Assembly: GCF_902168175.1 (NCBI RefSeq)
Contig: NZ_CABHOU010000095.1
Coordinates: 124,001-188,000 of the forward strand
DNA: 64,000 nt
Source: an uncultured Chitinophaga sp.
Lineage (GTDB): Bacteria > Bacteroidota > Bacteroidia > Chitinophagales > Chitinophagaceae
Reading direction: 5' to 3'
The translations under genes were made by a program, and so were the position numbers. Each line of letters opens with the position of its first letter. Position 1 is the first letter of the stretch. Positions 17,296-26,220 of this stretch are shown here, in pieces. The notes under the pieces were generated by a model. The model was not told where the DNA came from. It searched no databases and worked only from the letters and a program-made list of their open reading frames with translations.

Positions 17296-19089
17296 TTAGA
17301 AGCTGTATTTATTATCTGCCAGCATTTTGCCGGCTATGCGGCGGCGGGCGTCTTTTGTGTTGAACGGTTCTGTTTTAGTGAAACGTTTGATACCCAGCAA
17401 CATCATACGCTGCTCGTCACCTTCTGCAAATCCGTTAATGGCGTCTTTACCGGATTTATGAATGCGGTCGGCCGCATCGGTGATGTAGGTACGAACAATG
17501 TCGGTGTGCAGCGCCGTGGCAGCAGCACCTTTCTGTTCGTGCAGTTTAATGAGGCGGAGTAAAGCGCTTTCGGCTACAAATGTTTCGATGGCCATATCAG
17601 CAATGTTCATCAGTATTTCCTGTTCGCTTTCCAGTTTCATGGCCAGCTTTTGTGCGGCAGCACCTGCAGCCAGCAATATTGCTTTTTTGAAGCTGACAAT
17701 CAGTTTCAGCTCTTTCGCAAACTCACCTTCGTCGTCGTTACCAAAATCAGGAATGCTCATCAGCTCCTTCATCACGTTCATGGCCGGCGTCATCAGGTCT
17801 ATTTTGCCTTTCATGGCGCGTTTCAGCGTCATGTCGAGCGTAAGCAGGCGGTTAATCTCGTTCGTGCCTTCGAAAATACGGTTGATGCGGCTGTCGCGGT
17901 AAGCTTTGGATATTACGTACTCATCGCTGAAGCCGTTACCACCATGGATCTGTACACCTTCGTCCACCACATAGTCCAGCACCTCGGAACCGTTTACTTT
18001 CAGCATAGCGCATTCAACGGCGTATTCCTCAGCAGCACCGAGTAAGGCTTCGTTAAACGGTTTGCCTGCATTCAGCAGTTCATGTTCCTTTTGATCGATG
18101 AGTTGTGCGGTGCGGTACAGCGCCGATTCGCAGGCCCATGTACGTATCGCCATCTCGCCCAGCTTGTGTTTAATAGCGCCGAAGTTGGCGATCGGCTGTT
18201 TAAACTGCTCGCGTGTGGCAGCGTACTGTATGGAAATATCAATGCTCTTTTTAGTACCACCCAGTGCGGCGGCGCACAGTTTCAGGCGACCGATATTGAG
18301 GATGTTAAAGGCGATCAGGTGACCTTTACCGATTTCGCCCAGCACATTTTCCACGGGCACCTGTGCGTCCTGGAAATAGATCTGGCGGGTAGAGGAGCCT
18401 TTGATGCCCATTTTATGCTCTTCGGCACCCAGGGTAAAACCAGGTGTTCCCTTATCTACTATGAAACCGGTGAACTTGTCGCCGTCAATTTTCGCGAACA
18501 CGGTAAATACATCGGCAAATCCGGAGTTGGTGATCCAGCATTTCTGGCCGTTAAGGATGTAGTGTTTACCGTCGGCGGATAGTTTAGCGGTGGTTTTGGC
18601 ACTTAATGCGTCGGAACCGGAGTTGGGTTCGGTGAGGGCGTAAGCGCCTTTCATTTCACCACTGGCCAGTTTGGGAATATATTTTTGTTTCTGCGCATCG
18701 GTACCAAAGTACAGGATAGGCAGCGAGCCAATACCATTGTGTGCGGCCACGGCAACAGAGAAAGAGTGCCCGGAGCCCAGGGCTTCATTGATGAGCGTGG
18801 CTGTTATGAAATCTTTTCCCATACCGCCCAGGTCTTCGGGGAAGGCAGCACCCAGCAAACCCTGTTCGCCGGCTTTATCCAGCAGGGAGGGCATCAGGCC
18901 TTCTTCCAGTTTGTCGAGCCGGTCGAGCAGGGGCGTAACCTCTTTGCTTACAAACTGTTCGGCCATTTCTCTGATCATCTGTTGTTCTTCGGAAAAATCT
19001 TCGGGTATAAAGACGTCCTGTGGATTGCTTTCTTTTACGAGGAATTCTGCGCCTTTTAACGCTGTTTTGCTAGTTACCGCGGTATCCAT
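17296..19089 (-). CDS. Acyl-CoA dehydrogenase, long type with C-terminal extension
   Basis: The flavoenzyme oxidises acyl-CoA to trans-2-enoyl-CoA in beta-oxidation. At 597 residues it is longer than the usual 380-residue form; the extra C-terminal part (about 420-597) is like that of mitochondrial VLCAD/ACAD9-type enzymes. Motifs seen: YALTEPNSGSDALSAKT (about 152-168), QKCWITNSGFAD (FAD/substrate signature), HKMGIKGSSTRQIYF, QIHGGNGFSDEY and RINRIFEGTNEINRL. The substrate chain length is not determined. It is divergent from the hydrolase gene at 19173. Confidence 0.93.
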   Translation of the reverse strand: MDTAVTSKTALKGAEFLVKESNPQDVFIPEDFSEEQQMIREMAEQFVSKEVTPLLDRLDKLEEGLMPSLLDKAGEQGLLGAAFPEDLGGMGKDFITATLINEALGSGHSFSVAVAAHNGIGSLPILYFGTDAQKQKYIPKLASGEMKGAYALTEPNSGSDALSAKTTAKLSADGKHYILNGQKCWITNSGFADVFTVFAKIDGDKFTGFIVDKGTPGFTLGAEEHKMGIKGSSTRQIYFQDAQVPVENVLGEIGKGHLIAFNILNIGRLKLCAAALGGTKKSIDISIQYAATREQFKQPIANFGAIKHKLGEMAIRTWACESALYRTAQLIDQKEHELLNAGKPFNEALLGAAEEYAVECAMLKVNGSEVLDYVVDEGVQIHGGNGFSDEYVISKAYRDSRINRIFEGTNEINRLLTLDMTLKRAMKGKIDLMTPAMNVMKELMSIPDFGNDDEGEFAKELKLIVSFKKAILLAAGAAAQKLAMKLESEQEILMNIADMAIETFVAESALLRLIKLHEQKGAAATALHTDIVRTYITDAADRIHKSGKDAINGFAEGDEQRMMLLGIKRFTKTEPFNTKDARRRIAGKMLADNKYSF

Positions 19090-19172
19090 CTTTCATAATT
19101 TTTGTCTTCTTCTAATTTACTTAGATTGTAGCAAATGGCAAAAGTTGTTTAAAATTGCGGTCTTATTTAACA

Positions 19173-19985
19173 ATGTCTTCATTTTTCATTCCATATGGCC
19201 ACAGCAGGTTTCACGGTGTAATCACCGGTAAAGGACCGCAATTGCTGATATGCCTGCATGGTTTTGGAGAAAGCGCTGCGCACTTTAACTGCCTGGAGGA
19301 GGAATTGGGCAATATATTTACCATCGTATCGTTAAACATGCCTTTTCACGGCGAAACGGAATGGAAAGAGCAGCGTGACTTCGATAAAGACGATCTGGAA
19401 GCATTGGTAAAAAAAATATTAGAGCGCCAGGGCAAACAAAATTTCTCCTTAATGGGTTATAGTATGGGTGGGCGACTGGCGTTATGTATTGTAGAGAAGA
19501 TGGCTGATCGTATCGAAAACCTTTTACTGGCAGCTCCCGATGGATTAAAGAATAACCCCTGGCACATGTTGGTTACGCAAACACGCTGGGGAAACAGATT
19601 ATTTAAACACACTACGTACCATCCTGCTTTTTTCTTTCGCCTGCTCACACTGTCGAACAGATTCGGACTGATAAACCAAAGCGTATACAAGTTCGCTTTT
19701 TTCAGCATGGATAAACTGGAGAAACGGGAACTCGTGTACACCGTATGGACATCTCTGAGGCGTATGATGCCCAATAAGAGAAGATGTAAAAAACTGATTG
19801 CAACACATAAGATAGACACCTTAATGTTCTTCGGGAAGTTCGACCGTGTTATACCACCGTCGTTAGGCTATCACTTTTCTGATGGCTCGTTCCCGTGCAA
19901 AATTATCGTGTTAAACAAAGGACACCAGTTACTATCCGAATCGCTGGGCGCCATTATCAAAAATAATATCAAGACCGAAAGATGA
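19173..19985 (+). CDS. Alpha/beta hydrolase
   Basis: The 270-residue protein shows the oxyanion/HG motif LLICLHGFGES near residue 24, the nucleophile elbow LMGYSMGGRLAL (GxSxG), and late acidic/His residues in FFGKFDRVIPP and NKGHQLL. The start at the ATG of 19173 is preferred to an in-frame TTG 18 bases upstream. Substrate is unknown. The stop overlaps the start of the glycosyltransferase gene by four bases (ATGA), so the two are translationally coupled. Confidence 0.88.
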   Translation: MSSFFIPYGHSRFHGVITGKGPQLLICLHGFGESAAHFNCLEEELGNIFTIVSLNMPFHGETEWKEQRDFDKDDLEALVKKILERQGKQNFSLMGYSMGGRLALCIVEKMADRIENLLLAAPDGLKNNPWHMLVTQTRWGNRLFKHTTYHPAFFFRLLTLSNRFGLINQSVYKFAFFSMDKLEKRELVYTVWTSLRRMMPNKRRCKKLIATHKIDTLMFFGKFDRVIPPSLGYHFSDGSFPCKIIVLNKGHQLLSESLGAIIKNNIKTER

Positions 19986-21127
19986 ATGCATTGTTGATTA
20001 CTATACTGGCGCTGGCGTTGTTATATGGCGTGTTGATGCTTACCTATTTTTATGGCTGGCAGCAACTCGAAATATTTTCTCCTTCCGCTCATTCCACCCC
20101 GGGTACCACCAGGGTTTCTGTTATTATTCCCGCACGCGACGAAGCGGCTAATCTGCCCGCATTGTTGCTCGCTTTACAGCAGCAAACCTATCCCGCCCAT
20201 CTTTTTGAAGTAATAGTGATAGATGATTTTTCAGAAGATGCTACTGCGGACGTGGTGCGCAACTTTCCCGCTTCCAATGTAAAGCTGCTGCAGTTATCCG
20301 CTCATCTTGATAAAACGCAGCGTCTTAATTCCTATAAAAAGAAAGCCATAGAACTGGCTATCGAACAGGCTTCCGGCGATCTAATACTTACTACCGATGC
20401 CGATTGTGTGATGGGTGCAAAGTGGATACAAACATTCGTGAGTTGTTACGAAACATCCTATCCTAAGTTCATAGCGGCTCCCGTCAGTTTTTATAAAGAA
20501 GATAATTTCTTCAAACATTTTCAGTCGCTCGACTTTATGACCATGCAGGGTATTACCGGTGCGATGGCCTATCTGAAGAGCGGTACCATGTGTAACGGCG
20601 CTAACCTGGCGTACGAGAAAAAGGCGTTTTATGAAGTGGGTGGTTTTATTGGGATAGATATGATCGCATCAGGCGATGATATGTTGCTGATGTATAAAAT
20701 TTATCATGCTTATCCCGATGGTGTGGTATACATCAAAAGTGAAGAAGCGATTGTACGTACATTGCCCGTTGATGATTTTCCATCTTTTATGAACCAGCGC
20801 ATCCGCTGGTCGTCAAAGGCCGATAAGTACGAAGACAAACGTATTACGCGTGTACTGGCGCTGGTATATTTCTGGAATGTAGCGTTGCTGGTACTGGCTG
20901 TTGCCGCTTTTTTTGTACCCGGGTTATGGTGGTGGTTACTTTGGCTGATGATATACAAGATCTGCGTGGAACTTTTGTTCCTCGGGCCAGTGGCTAAATT
21001 TTTCGATAAAGTATCGTTGCTTCCTTCCTTTATACCAGGGCAGCCGTTCCATATTCTTTATGTAATAGCTGCGGGCTGGCTCGGTAAATTTGGTTCCTAT
21101 AAATGGAAGGGGCGCACCGTTAAATAA
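19982..21127 (+). CDS. Membrane glycosyltransferase, family 2
   Basis: The 381-residue protein has an N-terminal membrane helix, a GT-A domain and two to three C-terminal helices, like processive or ceramide-glucosyltransferase-type enzymes. Motifs: RVSVIIPARDEAANLPALL, VIVIDDFSEDAT (first Asp), TTDADCVMGAKWI (the DxD-type site), ASGDDMLLMYKI (base region) and MNQRIRWSSKADKY (the Q/RxxRW block). It likely transfers a sugar to a lipid or surface polymer at the inner membrane. Coupled to the hydrolase upstream by a four-base overlap. Confidence 0.9.
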   Translation: MNALLITILALALLYGVLMLTYFYGWQQLEIFSPSAHSTPGTTRVSVIIPARDEAANLPALLLALQQQTYPAHLFEVIVIDDFSEDATADVVRNFPASNVKLLQLSAHLDKTQRLNSYKKKAIELAIEQASGDLILTTDADCVMGAKWIQTFVSCYETSYPKFIAAPVSFYKEDNFFKHFQSLDFMTMQGITGAMAYLKSGTMCNGANLAYEKKAFYEVGGFIGIDMIASGDDMLLMYKIYHAYPDGVVYIKSEEAIVRTLPVDDFPSFMNQRIRWSSKADKYEDKRITRVLALVYFWNVALLVLAVAAFFVPGLWWWLLWLMIYKICVELLFLGPVAKFFDKVSLLPSFIPGQPFHILYVIAAGWLGKFGSYKWKGRTVK

Positions 21128-21130
21128 TGG

Positions 21131-21173
21131 GGCCGGCAGTTGCGTTTTGTGCGGCCGCAACCACCGGCCTTTT
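21131..21173. terminator. Convergent hairpin between glycosyltransferase and terpene synthase genes
   Basis: Two nested 6-bp stems (21131-21136 with 21164-21169; 21139-21144 with 21156-21161) form a long GC-rich hairpin followed by TTTT. It lies between two converging genes and probably ends transcription of the plus-strand one. Confidence 0.55.
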
Positions 21174-21178
21174 AGGGG

Positions 21179-22174
21179 TTAGATCTTTTCAGAGAAGGTC
21201 CATTTACCGGTGGCAGACTCGGTTACATGTACCTGGTAACGCGCGGTGTCAGAAAAGCTCCAGTCCATATTTGCACGCATCCATGCACGCAAAATAACCA
21301 CGTATCTTTCCAGTTCGGCATTAATAATTTCACTGAAATAAGGTAGCTCCTTAGAAAGTTTGATAAAGCGTTCGATTTCCGCATCGTGCATGCGGGCGGT
21401 TTCGTCCAGTGCCTCGTCCAGCGACAGGCCCCGTTCTTCTTTAAGTACCAGCACCAGGTTGTGTACATCTCCATGGCGCCTTTCCTTATCGAACGAAAAT
21501 ATATCGTTAGCCCAGCACACAACGTTGTTACAGGCCAGCGATAATTGTTTAACGGTTTCATGTGCGTACACACGTTCGGGTAAATAAATCTTTTCAACAA
21601 TTTCGATCAGTTCAATGTCAGCGAACAACGCGCCGGTGTATGGGCGTTTTTCGATGTAGTCTGCTACAGACGGGCTTTCTTGCCTGATACGGTTGCCTGC
21701 TTCCCAAATACAGGCGTCCAGGTAATCTTTCATGCTTTGGGCAAAACGTTTTTGCCATGCAGGGCTGCTGATCTTTCTCATTCTCGACCATAAGTCCGCA
21801 AAACTCTCAGTGAGCGAACTGACCTCCTTCGGGGCAATTACCATCTTGTTATCAAGAATGGCCATTACAGCGGAATAGATCATGTCTAAGAAATCCATTT
21901 TACCGAACATGGACTCGTCATTTTTGTCGTCCAGTAAAAATAACCAGGTGTTAAACTCGGCCGCGATAAACAGTTCTTTGCGGCCTGCTGTGGGAAATGC
22001 TCTCGATGATAATGCTGCGAATTTTGCACGCCTGAAACGTTCCTTTGCCTTTTCTGTTTGTACTAATCCGAATTGCTGTACCCACATGGTATCGTGGTTA
22101 TCTGCTTCCTCAGCGAAACGGTTGATGGAAGAGGGGAACGGGCAGAAAATCTGCGGTAATTGAATTACTGGCAT
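21179..22174 (-). CDS. Class I terpene synthase (sesquiterpene-type cyclase)
   Basis: The 331-residue protein has the size and motif order of bacterial class I terpene cyclases, which ionise a prenyl diphosphate (usually farnesyl) using three Mg2+ ions. The aspartate-rich motif is FLLDDKNDES (about residues 74-83), and the NSE triad is NDIFSFDKE (about 218-226) followed by RRHGDVHN. A conserved Arg lies in EKRPYTGALF about 45 residues before NSE, and a terminal RY pair is seen as ARYQVH. No P450 or prenyl-diphosphate synthase gene is adjacent, so the product stays unknown. The 5' flank contains tandem repeats. Confidence 0.9.
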   Translation of the reverse strand: MPVIQLPQIFCPFPSSINRFAEEADNHDTMWVQQFGLVQTEKAKERFRRAKFAALSSRAFPTAGRKELFIAAEFNTWLFLLDDKNDESMFGKMDFLDMIYSAVMAILDNKMVIAPKEVSSLTESFADLWSRMRKISSPAWQKRFAQSMKDYLDACIWEAGNRIRQESPSVADYIEKRPYTGALFADIELIEIVEKIYLPERVYAHETVKQLSLACNNVVCWANDIFSFDKERRHGDVHNLVLVLKEERGLSLDEALDETARMHDAEIERFIKLSKELPYFSEIINAELERYVVILRAWMRANMDWSFSDTARYQVHVTESATGKWTFSEKI

Positions 22175-22284
22175 AGCATTAATTTTTAATGGTTAACGAA
22201 TAAAAAATTGCACAAAAAGGTTACTGTCCCTTTTTTGATATAAAAAGCGGGTAGTTGTTTGTCTTATGCGATAAATAAATGAGT

Positions 22285-22560
22285 GGCAGGCTGTCTTTCC
22301 TGTCTTTTAATAGTTACTGTCTTTAGTTTACGTGAATACCAAAGGGCTGGCTGTGCGCCATCCTTCAATTTTTACATCATTGGTTACAACAAAAATTGAC
22401 AGGCTGTGTCTCCTGTCTTTTAATAGTTACTGTTCAAACTGTGTCTTTTGTTTACGAGAATACTAAAGGGCTGGCTGCGCGCCATCCTTTAATTTTTACA
22501 TTATTGGTTACAAATAAATTGGCAGGCTGTGTCTCCTGTCTTTTAATAGTTACTGTAAAG
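22285..22560. repeat. Tandem repeat of 113-123 bp, about 2.3 copies
   Basis: Units start with GRCAGGCTGT at 22285, 22398 and 22521. Each unit contains CCTGTCTTTTAATAGTTACT, then (in full copies) a hairpin-forming block GGGCTGGCTG-CGCGCCATCC, then ATTTTTACAT and ATTGGTTACAA. The second copy is 10 bases longer. The third stops after about 40 bases. A degenerate GGTTACTGTCCCTTTT lies further left at about 22219. Confidence 0.85.
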
Positions 22561-22847
22561 CCGTCTTATCATTAAAATACTGTTAGAAAAAAGGCTGTGT
22601 CTGATCAATTATTTATAGGTTAAATGGCATAGCTGTGTCATGATATTAATTTAGGCCATTTTGTGAGAATAACACATACAATTTTTGTGTGCCGCCGCAA
22701 TGAAGCAGTTCTATTATACGGGCACTGCTAATGGTTTGCAGTGGTGCTACTAAAAACCAGTGCAGTGGCACTGCCGTATAGTCGATGCCGTTATTTGTTA
22801 TGCGAGTGTAAAAACTTTTGAGGATCAATAAGATGCGTCTGCTATAT

Positions 22848-22869
22848 CACACGAACGTTCGTTGGTGTG
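22848..22869. promoter_or_regulatory. Operator-like palindrome upstream of the ABC permease gene
   Basis: ACGAACGTTCGT (22851-22862) is a perfect 12-bp palindrome framed by CAC and GTG. Such sites are typical of TetR-family operators. It lies about 63 bases ahead of the start at 22925. The cognate regulator is not in the window as far as I can see. Confidence 0.4.
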
Positions 22870-22924
22870 TTCCCGGATTTTAAAAATTATAAATTATGGA
22901 CAGCATTATTTAAACTTGCAAACT

Positions 22925-24070
22925 ATGTCGGAAACACCGGGTCAAACATCTTTTTCGCAGCAGGCGTGGCGCAGGTTAAAGCGCAACAAGGGCGCTATGG
23001 CAGGGCTGGTAGTGATAGGCATGGCCATCCTTACCGGTATTTTCGCCTATTTCCTGGCACCCGACGGCTCGCCGTTTGCCAATGAAATGGTGTTGGAAGT
23101 AAGCGGGCAAAAGCCCGGCTTTACCGTGCAGATGCTGGCGGTACGTAAACCACAGGCAGTGGAGCGTAAAGGTTTTTTTCATAGGATGATGTATGGGCAG
23201 GAGTCGGAGTATACCTACATTCCCATCCGCAGTTATAAAATAACAGGTACAGATATTATCATACAAAAGTATGTAGATGAGGAAACCAGCCTGGAGGAGC
23301 GTCATCCCATACAGCAGGTGCTTTACGGTAAAGTAACCGGTGCTGCCAGTGCTGCCGGCGTTGCAGCAGTCCGGGAGCGGGTTATTACCCGCACTTACCG
23401 CCTTGGCTCCGACAAATTTGGCCGCGACATCCTCAGCCGTTTGCTGGTAGGTATTCGTGTAAGCCTTAGTGTGGGTTGCATTGCAGTAGTCATTTCTTTA
23501 TCCATCGGTATTTTCATGGGCGCCATTGCCGGGTACTTCCGTGGTATGGCCGACGAAGTGATCATGTGGCTGATTAACGTGATTTGGTCGGTGCCTACGT
23601 TGTTACTGGTGTTCGCGATTACGCTGGCGTTGGGCAAGGGGTTCTGGCAGGTATTTATCGCGGTGGGTTTAACCATGTGGGTAAGCGTGGCCCGTATCAT
23701 CCGCGGGCAGGTGTTGGGTATCAGGGAATTACAGTACGTAGAGGCTACCAGAGCGCTGGGTTACAGTCACTTCCGCACCATCGCCCGGCATATATTGCCT
23801 AACATTCTCGGGCCCGTAATGGTGGTAGCGGCCAGCAACTTCGCCACGGCCATAGTGGTAGAGGCCGGCCTGAGTTTTCTCGGCGTTGGCGTTCAGCCCC
23901 CCGAGCCATCCTGGGGACTAATGATCAAGGAAAACTACAATTTTATCATTACCCATAACCCACTGCTTGCCCTCGCACCCGGTATAGCCATTATGATACT
24001 GGTGCTGGCATTCAACCTGTTAGGGAATGGTTTGCGCGATGCCATGGATGTAAAAGGAAAAATAGCCTAG
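22925..24070 (+). CDS. ABC transporter permease, OppC/DppC type
   Basis: The inner-membrane permease of a peptide/nickel-type importer. The start at 22925 gives 381 residues beginning MSETPGQTSFSQQAWRRLKR, the usual OppC N-terminus; an in-frame TTG upstream would add 21 unlikely residues. After a first membrane helix there is an extended periplasmic region of about 110 residues, then the binding-protein-dependent permease domain with GTDx-like LGSDKFGRDILSRL and the EAA loop EATRALGYSHFRTIARHILP. It stands alone: no OppB, ATPase or binding-protein gene is adjacent. Confidence 0.92.
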   Translation: MSETPGQTSFSQQAWRRLKRNKGAMAGLVVIGMAILTGIFAYFLAPDGSPFANEMVLEVSGQKPGFTVQMLAVRKPQAVERKGFFHRMMYGQESEYTYIPIRSYKITGTDIIIQKYVDEETSLEERHPIQQVLYGKVTGAASAAGVAAVRERVITRTYRLGSDKFGRDILSRLLVGIRVSLSVGCIAVVISLSIGIFMGAIAGYFRGMADEVIMWLINVIWSVPTLLLVFAITLALGKGFWQVFIAVGLTMWVSVARIIRGQVLGIRELQYVEATRALGYSHFRTIARHILPNILGPVMVVAASNFATAIVVEAGLSFLGVGVQPPEPSWGLMIKENYNFIITHNPLLALAPGIAIMILVLAFNLLGNGLRDAMDVKGKIA

Positions 24071-24141
24071 TTTTGCACCGACTTTTAATTGCGAGTTATT
24101 AATAATTATTATAATTTTAGAGTAATCTTATAACTGAATAT

Positions 24142-24567
24142 ATGCGACTTAAGCCATATCTGATAGCGACCCTTTGCGTTTTCGCCCTTTCGTTTGCTGC
24201 CTGCAAAAAGAGTAAAAAGGGTGGTAGTACCAATAACCCCTCTGAAGAAGATCTGAAAGTTGAACTTGTTGGTGTGGTAGCTTCCCCTACCGCAAACGTT
24301 TCTCAGGGCCCCACTTTCCCCTTTTCCGTGAAGGTAACCAGCAAAATGCCGGCAAGTGGTGTTAAGATTGGTGTAGAAGCCGTGGTGATCTTCAGTAATG
24401 TATCGGTTCCGCAAAACGCAGCGATCGTAAGTTCCGCCGCCACTACCGAAGTAACGGTAAACAACCTGCCGAGCATGAACGAGGTGCGTGTAAAGGTAAC
24501 CGTGACCTCCGAAACCAAACCCACGAACAAAAAGGAGTTTGAGTTCATCGTCTTCAATAAAGTGTAA
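24142..24567 (+). CDS. Small lipoprotein, unknown function
   Basis: The 141-residue product has a lipoprotein signal ending LSFAAC followed by a Lys/Ser/Asn-rich linker and a single beta-rich domain of about 100 residues (VELVGVVASPTANVSQ, FPFSVKVTSKMPASG, VRVKVTVTSETKP) that looks Ig-like. I do not recognise a named family. A strong terminator follows 20 bases later. A TAGTTTTG -7-like element overlaps the stop of the preceding permease gene. Confidence 0.7.
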   Translation: MRLKPYLIATLCVFALSFAACKKSKKGGSTNNPSEEDLKVELVGVVASPTANVSQGPTFPFSVKVTSKMPASGVKIGVEAVVIFSNVSVPQNAAIVSSAATTEVTVNNLPSMNEVRVKVTVTSETKPTNKKEFEFIVFNKV

Positions 24568-24586
24568 TCAGCAATTTCGCTATATA

Positions 24587-24618
24587 AAGCCCTGGCCATT
24601 GGCCGGGGCTTCTTTTTT
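24587..24618 (+). terminator. Intrinsic terminator after the small lipoprotein gene
   Basis: A 10-bp stem (24588-24597 with 24601-24610, one mismatch) and three-base loop are followed by TCTTTTTT. Confidence 0.8.
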
Positions 24619-24653
24619 GGCACCGGCAGATCAAATCCTTTTTCATTTTTACG

Positions 24654-24661
24654 TACGTTTG
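24654..24661 (+). promoter_or_regulatory. -7 element directly ahead of the glycosyltransferase gene
   Basis: TACGTTTG matches TAnnTTTG and ends eight bases before the ATG at 24670, so the transcript would be nearly leaderless. The -33 element is not clear. Confidence 0.4.
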
Positions 24662-24669
24662 CAGGCACT

Positions 24670-25746
24670 ATGCGTATTGTAATTCTGGCATCCGGCCTTG
24701 TAGCCGATAGTCCGGCCGATACCGGCCATGTGTATTGGGATTTCCTGTATGCCCTCAGCAATCAGCGTCCGGACGATCAGTTCGTGCTGGTGCTGGACAA
24801 GCCTTACCATAAAAAGTTCCCGCTGCCCGCCAATGTTACACTGGTCGAGAAAAACGTGGGCACCGCCTACATTTCGTGGTGGTGGTTCCGGAATTATACC
24901 TGGCCTTCGCTCATTAAGAAGTACCAGGCCGACCAGGTGATGGTGGTCGACGATGTGCTGCCGTTGAAAGCCGGGGTACCTGCCTGGCTGTTGCTGTTCC
25001 ATAACAAGAAAGCAGTAGCGGGTGGCGATGCGAAGAAGTTCCTGGGTAACTATAAAGGCATTTTCACCGTATCGGATTATCTGAAACAGGCGGTGGTAGA
25101 CAAGTTTCCCGCTTTTGAAGCAGGCATTAAGGTGCTGCCTCCGGGTAACCTTTCCGCTATTCGCCCCGTACAGTGGGAAGACAGGGAGGAATTTAAACGG
25201 GAATTTACCGGCGGCGTGGAGTACTTCGCGGCCGTGGGTACTTTTCATCCGGACAATAATATCATGCCCCTGCTCAAGGCCTTCTCCAAACTAAAAGGAC
25301 GCCTGCACAGCAATATAAAACTCGTTATTGCCGGGCGGGCCACCGCTGCAGGTAATGCGATTGCCGAATCGCTGGCCTCGTACCGTTTCCGCGACGACGT
25401 GGTTTGGATAAAAGACGCCAATGTACACCAGTTGAGCCGGCTGATCGCCTCGGCCTATGGCCTGGTGCATGTGGCCACGGTTGAAGGGGTAGCCCTGCCC
25501 ATTCTGGCAGCGCAGCGTGCCGAGGTGCCAGTGGTCGCTTTTGATACCGATGTTGCACGGGAAGCAGGTGGTGATGCGGCACTGTACGCCGAAGCAGACG
25601 ACATTACAGGGCTGGCCGAGCAGATGGGGGCGCTTTATAAAGATGAGATGTTACGTAACCGCCTGCTGGCCAATATTCCACCGCTGCCCGAAAACGCCAG
25701 TTGGGACGGGTTTGCAGCCTCCGTATGGCAGGTAATCACGCAATAG
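24670..25746 (+). CDS. Glycosyltransferase, GT-B fold (GT4-like)
   Basis: The 358-residue cytoplasmic protein has a two-domain GT-B layout. The C-terminal domain shows YFAAVGTFHPDNNIMPLLKA, IKLVIAGRATAAGN, the short LIASAYGLVHVATVEGVALP block (in place of the usual EGFGLPxLE), and EVPVVAFDTDVAREAGGDAA. The N-terminal domain is poorly conserved. It likely transfers a nucleotide-sugar-derived sugar in surface polysaccharide or glycolipid synthesis, but no partner genes are adjacent. It is flanked by a terminator upstream and gldC downstream. Confidence 0.85.
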   Translation: MRIVILASGLVADSPADTGHVYWDFLYALSNQRPDDQFVLVLDKPYHKKFPLPANVTLVEKNVGTAYISWWWFRNYTWPSLIKKYQADQVMVVDDVLPLKAGVPAWLLLFHNKKAVAGGDAKKFLGNYKGIFTVSDYLKQAVVDKFPAFEAGIKVLPPGNLSAIRPVQWEDREEFKREFTGGVEYFAAVGTFHPDNNIMPLLKAFSKLKGRLHSNIKLVIAGRATAAGNAIAESLASYRFRDDVVWIKDANVHQLSRLIASAYGLVHVATVEGVALPILAAQRAEVPVVAFDTDVAREAGGDAALYAEADDITGLAEQMGALYKDEMLRNRLLANIPPLPENASWDGFAASVWQVITQ

Positions 25747-25770
25747 GTGCCAGTCATCAACAATTAACAC

Positions 25771-25778
25771 TATTTTTG
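25771..25778 (+). promoter_or_regulatory. -7 element of gldC
   Basis: TATTTTTG matches the -7 consensus and lies 23 bases before the gldC start codon. No good -33 element is seen. Confidence 0.4.
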
Positions 25779-25801
25779 CCGTTCAAAATCAATAAAGAGA
25801 G

Positions 25802-26152
25802 ATGAGTAAAACTTCTACCATCCAGATTCAGGTAGGATTGGATGATAACCGGGTTCCGGAAAAAATAGAGTGGGACGCTACAGATAAAAGCGCGGAGCGT
25901 ATGAACAAAGCCAAAGCAATGATGCTGGCTTTCTGGGATGGTGAGGAAAAAACAGCGATGCGCATCGACCTCTGGACAAAACAAATGATGGTGGACGAAA
26001 TGGCCGATTTCTTTTTCCAGACGTTAATGACCATGGCCGATACTTTCCAGCGTGCAACGCCATATCATGATATGAGCAACGATCTCAGGGCCTTCGCCAA
26101 AGATTTCAACAAGAAGTTTGAGGAAAAACTGAAGCAACAGGAAAAGCAATAA
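25802..26152 (+). CDS. gldC: Gliding motility protein GldC
   Basis: The 116-residue product matches GldC, a small protein first defined by gliding mutants of Flavobacterium johnsoniae. Visible family features are the opening STIQIQVGLDDNRVPEKIEW, the MLAFWDGEEKTAMRIDLWTK core and the MVDEMADFFFQTLMTMADTF helix. It is soluble by composition. Chitinophaga relatives glide, so a motility or type IX secretion-associated role is plausible, but GldC is an accessory rather than a core component. It is separated from its neighbours by gaps of 55 and 68 bases. Confidence 0.9.
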   Translation: MSKTSTIQIQVGLDDNRVPEKIEWDATDKSAERMNKAKAMMLAFWDGEEKTAMRIDLWTKQMMVDEMADFFFQTLMTMADTFQRATPYHDMSNDLRAFAKDFNKKFEEKLKQQEKQ

Positions 26153-26220
26153 GGAAAAAAATTGCATCTTACGTAACTTTCCCCATCTGTTAACCGGGAT
26201 ACAGCTTAAAACAAATCTTT

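Larger units (their letters stand above)
22175..22924. other. Gene-free 750-bp stretch upstream of the terpene synthase and permease genes
   Basis: I see no credible gene; a 60-codon minus-strand frame at 22646-22828 has no family features. The left part holds tandem repeats (22285-22560). The right end carries a 12-bp palindrome (22851-22862) near the permease start. Both flanking genes diverge from this region, so their promoters must lie in it. Confidence 0.7.

Noticed and set aside
22646..22828. 60-codon minus-strand frame in the terpene synthase-permease gap
   Set aside because: No homology features and poor start context; region looks non-coding.
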